Shown here: in pieces, positions 33,140-35,500 of the stretch
How positions within the stretch are numbered: position 1 is the first letter of the stretch
Layout of the letters: every line of letters begins with the position of its first letter
DNA from: an uncultured bacterium
Lineage (GTDB): Bacteria > Verrucomicrobiota > Kiritimatiellia > RFP12 > UBA1067
Assembly: GCA_903935195.1 (NCBI GenBank)
Contig: CAIZQW010000142.1
Span: forward strand, 1 to 35,500
Direction: 5' to 3'
DNA length: 35,500 nt
The notes under the pieces: model-generated
Databases searched by the model: none
What the model was told of the DNA's origin: nothing
Seen by the model: the letters and a program-made list of their open reading frames with translations, nothing else
Position numbers and translations under genes: made by a program

Positions 33140-34768
33140 CTACTCCTCTTTCATGAAGGGATAGGTGAAATCGGTTGGCGGTACAAACGTCTCTTTAATC
33201 GTACGCGGACTCGACCAACGGTAGAGGTTGAGCATACTTCCAGCCTTGTCGTTCGTACCCGAGGCACGCGCGCCACCAAAGGGTTGCTGTCCGACCACGG
33301 CGCCCGTGGGCTTGTCATTGATGTAGAAGTTGCCTGCTGCATGAACCAGCTTGCGTTCCATCAGATGAATCGCTTCGCGATCCTGTGCAAAGACCGCACC
33401 GGTGAGCGCATACTTTGTGGAGCTGTCACAAATATCAATGGTCTTCACAAAATCCTTGTCGTCGTAAACAAAGATCGTCATCACGGGCGCAAAGATCTCT
33501 TCAACCATGCTCTTGTAGTCTGGCTTTTTCGCTAAAATGACCGTGGGATAGATAAACCACCCCTTGGAATCATCATACCCGCCACAGAGCAACTCGGCAT
33601 CCTTCGACTTCTTCGCATGCTCGATGTACTTGACCGTATTCTTGAAAGAACCTTCGTCAATCACCGCGCCCATGAAGTTACGGAAGTCACAGACATCACC
33701 CACTTTAATCTTTGCAATTTCCGCGAGCAATCCCTTCTTAACCCGAGGCCAGAGGCTCTTCGGGATATAGGCGCGGGAGGCTGCGGAACACTTCTGGCCC
33801 TGATATTCAAAGGAGCCACGCACCAGCGCGCAAACCAGAGGAGCAACCTCTGCGGACTTATGCGCAAAGATAAAATCTTTTCCACCTGTCTCACCCACCA
33901 GACGAGGGTAGGATTTATATGGTGTAATGTTGTCACCCGTCAGCTTCCAGATGGCATTAAAGACCTCTGTGGAACCTGTGAAGTGCACCCCTGCCATATC
34001 GCGACTCGTCAACAGGTATTGGCTCATATCTGAACCCGCACAGGGAACAAAGTTGATCACGCCAGTCGGGATACCAGCCTCTTCCAAAATTTTGAACACG
34101 TAGTAGTTGGAGAGCACGGCTGTTGAAGCAGGTTTCCAAACGATCGTATTACCCATGATCGCAGGTGCAGTGCAGAGGTTGCCTCCGATCGAGGTGAAGT
34201 TGAACGGAGAGATCGCAACCACGAAACCATCCAGTGGACGATGCTGCTGGCGGTTCCAGACGCCCTTGGCGTTCTGAGGTTGATCCTTGTAGATCTCCTG
34301 TGCAAAGTAGCAGTTGTAGCGGAAGAAGTCAGCCAGTTCGCAGACAGCATCAATTTCCGCCTGAAAGATCGTCTTGCTCTGGCACAACATCGTCGCGGCA
34401 TTCAGCTTCGCGCGATAGGGACCCGTGAGCAACTCGGCCGCCTTCAAGAAGATCGAGGCGCGGTGCTCCCAGTCAATGTCCGCCCACTTCGCCTTGGCTT
34501 CCATCGCGGTACGGGCTGCCAATTCAAGCTCCTTCTTGCCGGCAATATAAAATTTACCAAGGATGTGCTGATGATCATGCGGCATCCGAATATACTTCAC
34601 ATTCGCCGTGCGGTATTCTTTTCCGCCAATCACGATCGGAACATCAACCACAATCGAAGCCTGACGCTTCAATTCAGCTTTGACCTCTGCACGTTCGGGA
34701 GAATTGGGGGCATAATTTAAAACCGGCTCATTGGTCGGCTTCGGAACTAAATAAAATCCATTTGCCAT
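33140..34768 (-). CDS. pruA: L-glutamate gamma-semialdehyde (pyrroline-5-carboxylate) dehydrogenase
   Basis: A 542-residue aldehyde dehydrogenase oxidising glutamate semialdehyde to glutamate with NAD, the second step of proline breakdown. It follows the stand-alone P5C dehydrogenase (ALDH4A1-like) pattern: CELADFFRYNCYFAQEIY, VVAISPFNFTSIGGN, HFTGSTEVF for NAD binding, the general base E293 in LVGETGGKDF and the catalytic C327 in GQKCSAASRAYIP. The C-terminal GQQPFGGARASGTNDKAGS is also typical. AGAGGA 7 bases before the ATG supports the start. No proline dehydrogenase is present here, so P5C may come from ornithine or arginine as well as proline. It is in a minus-strand set between a Nudix gene and a small membrane gene. 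Confidence 0.95.
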   Translation of the reverse strand: MANGFYLVPKPTNEPVLNYAPNSPERAEVKAELKRQASIVVDVPIVIGGKEYRTANVKYIRMPHDHQHILGKFYIAGKKELELAARTAMEAKAKWADIDWEHRASIFLKAAELLTGPYRAKLNAATMLCQSKTIFQAEIDAVCELADFFRYNCYFAQEIYKDQPQNAKGVWNRQQHRPLDGFVVAISPFNFTSIGGNLCTAPAIMGNTIVWKPASTAVLSNYYVFKILEEAGIPTGVINFVPCAGSDMSQYLLTSRDMAGVHFTGSTEVFNAIWKLTGDNITPYKSYPRLVGETGGKDFIFAHKSAEVAPLVCALVRGSFEYQGQKCSAASRAYIPKSLWPRVKKGLLAEIAKIKVGDVCDFRNFMGAVIDEGSFKNTVKYIEHAKKSKDAELLCGGYDDSKGWFIYPTVILAKKPDYKSMVEEIFAPVMTIFVYDDKDFVKTIDICDSSTKYALTGAVFAQDREAIHLMERKLVHAAGNFYINDKPTGAVVGQQPFGGARASGTNDKAGSMLNLYRWSSPRTIKETFVPPTDFTYPFMKEE

Positions 34769-34847
34769 AAAAAATCCTCTTTTAGTCTGAATTGTTAACG
34801 TTGAATTGTATCATTTTAGAAAGGGAAGTAAATGCCATTTAGAGATT

Positions 34848-35423
34848 TCAACCCGAAAAAGCGTCACGCGTTCTTCCCACATCTTGCTTTCGCTGCCAGA
34901 GGAGCCAGATCGTGATGCTTTTTCCGTCAATGATTTGTCCGCTGTCAATCGCGGCATTGATCTCTTCTGCACTCATGATGACGGGTTCCAGGTTTTCATC
35001 AAAGTCCGGACGCTGTTCCATAGGTTCTTGGGCGATCTTGGCATAATAGTGGTAATGCCGCTCTTCGCTATACCCCGGACACGGCACGCTCACAGCAATC
35101 GGCTCCAAAGCCAGCACAGCGTATCCGCTCTCCTCTTCCATCTCGCGGCGCGCACACGCCTCCGGCGCCTCCCCCTCTTCAAGTCCGCCTGCCACCACCT
35201 CCAGCAAGGTCTGCTCGATGGACTTGCGATATTGACGCACAAGGACGAATTTTCCGTCCGGACGTTGCCCCAGAATCACAGCCGCACCTCGATGGCGCAC
35301 AATCTCGCGCGTCGACTTGCGTCCGTTCGGCATCTCAATCGAAACCGAGTCAATCGTCAGCGCGCGACCTGTAAATACACGCTTGGTTGAGCTTGTTTTT
35401 TCTGTTAAATCGTTCTGTTTCAT
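34848..35423 (-). CDS. Nudix hydrolase, ADP-ribose pyrophosphatase-like
   Basis: A 191-residue enzyme with a complete Nudix box, GGLEEGEAPEACARREMEEESGY, fitting GX5EX7REUXEEXGU exactly. The N-terminal VFTGRALTIDSVSIEMPNGR and KFVLVRQYRKSIEQTLLEVV and the C-terminal EPVIMSAEEINAAIDSGQII resemble the NudF/YqkG ADP-ribose pyrophosphatase group, which splits ADP-ribose to AMP and ribose-5-phosphate with Mg. GGAG about 9 bases before the ATG supports the start. It precedes pruA by 79 bases on the same strand. The remaining bases to 35500 hold only its upstream region. Confidence 0.88.
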   Translation of the reverse strand: MKQNDLTEKTSSTKRVFTGRALTIDSVSIEMPNGRKSTREIVRHRGAAVILGQRPDGKFVLVRQYRKSIEQTLLEVVAGGLEEGEAPEACARREMEEESGYAVLALEPIAVSVPCPGYSEERHYHYYAKIAQEPMEQRPDFDENLEPVIMSAEEINAAIDSGQIIDGKSITIWLLWQRKQDVGRTRDAFSG

Positions 35424-35500
35424 CTCTTTTACTCCGCAGTTTGAAGGTCACAGTGTAACCCTTTTCCGTCACCGGAAAAAGCCAAAAGTTGACGTGGGGA

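Overview
The window looks like a chromosomal segment from a free-living, Gram-negative-type bacterium of the PVC superphylum, most likely the Kiritimatiellota/Lentisphaerota side. Three things point there. The 16S 5' end on the minus strand carries the GGATTAGGCATGCAAGTCGA stretch and a variant EUB338 site. The gene set includes a sulfatase, ThuA and Gfo/Idh/MocA proteins, an HZS-alpha-like cytochrome and a YVTN/MauG cytochrome. Short palindromic intergenic repeats are frequent. The taxonomic call is an inference from one partial 16S and gene style.

Layout. 1-407: 5' part of a 16S rRNA gene on the minus strand, running off the window, with a boxA-like leader and two tandem promoters upstream (408-753). 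877-6750: a carbohydrate-type block with an SSS sodium/solute symporter (+), then on the minus strand a HEAT/ThuA secreted protein, a Tat-exported Gfo/Idh/MocA oxidoreductase and a TIM-barrel sugar isomerase. A divergent AraC regulator follows (6892-7887). 7900-8007: a very AT-rich cluster of DnaA-box-like 9-mers, a candidate replication origin. The rRNA operon points away on one side and parB lies about 14 kb away on the other. 8079-12481: an XRE/zinc-ribbon protein convergent with a radical SAM gene and a sulfatase. 12703-18256: two large exported haem proteins, an HZS-alpha-like dihaem protein fused to a SUMF1-type domain and a YVTN propeller/MauG-like dihaem protein. 18402-22639: DUF1846, pgpA, argC and parB. 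22882-24393: cardiolipin synthase (-). 24609-32854: a long co-directional run of an aminotransferase, citrate synthase, L,D-transpeptidase, a secreted hypothetical, a LarA-like protein, two hypotheticals and proC. 32843-35423 (-): a Nudix hydrolase, pruA and a small membrane protein, converging on proC.

How it fits together. The left half handles polysaccharide and sugar use: import, sugar dehydrogenation and isomerisation, desulfation and extracytoplasmic redox. The right half is core metabolism and cell-envelope housekeeping: arginine and proline via pyrroline-5-carboxylate, the citrate cycle entry, phospholipids and peptidoglycan cross-links.

The most distinctive features not explained by genes are a set of intergenic elements whose two arms are tandem arrays of a 7-9 bp unit (TGGAATAN x4, NNCACAGAG x3), mostly in inverted orientation. 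Some of these have entered coding regions: one supplies a probable start codon and signal-peptide n-region, one looks inserted in frame in the radical SAM gene, and a REP-like element supplies a stop codon. No CRISPR array, tRNA, insertion sequence or prophage was recognised.
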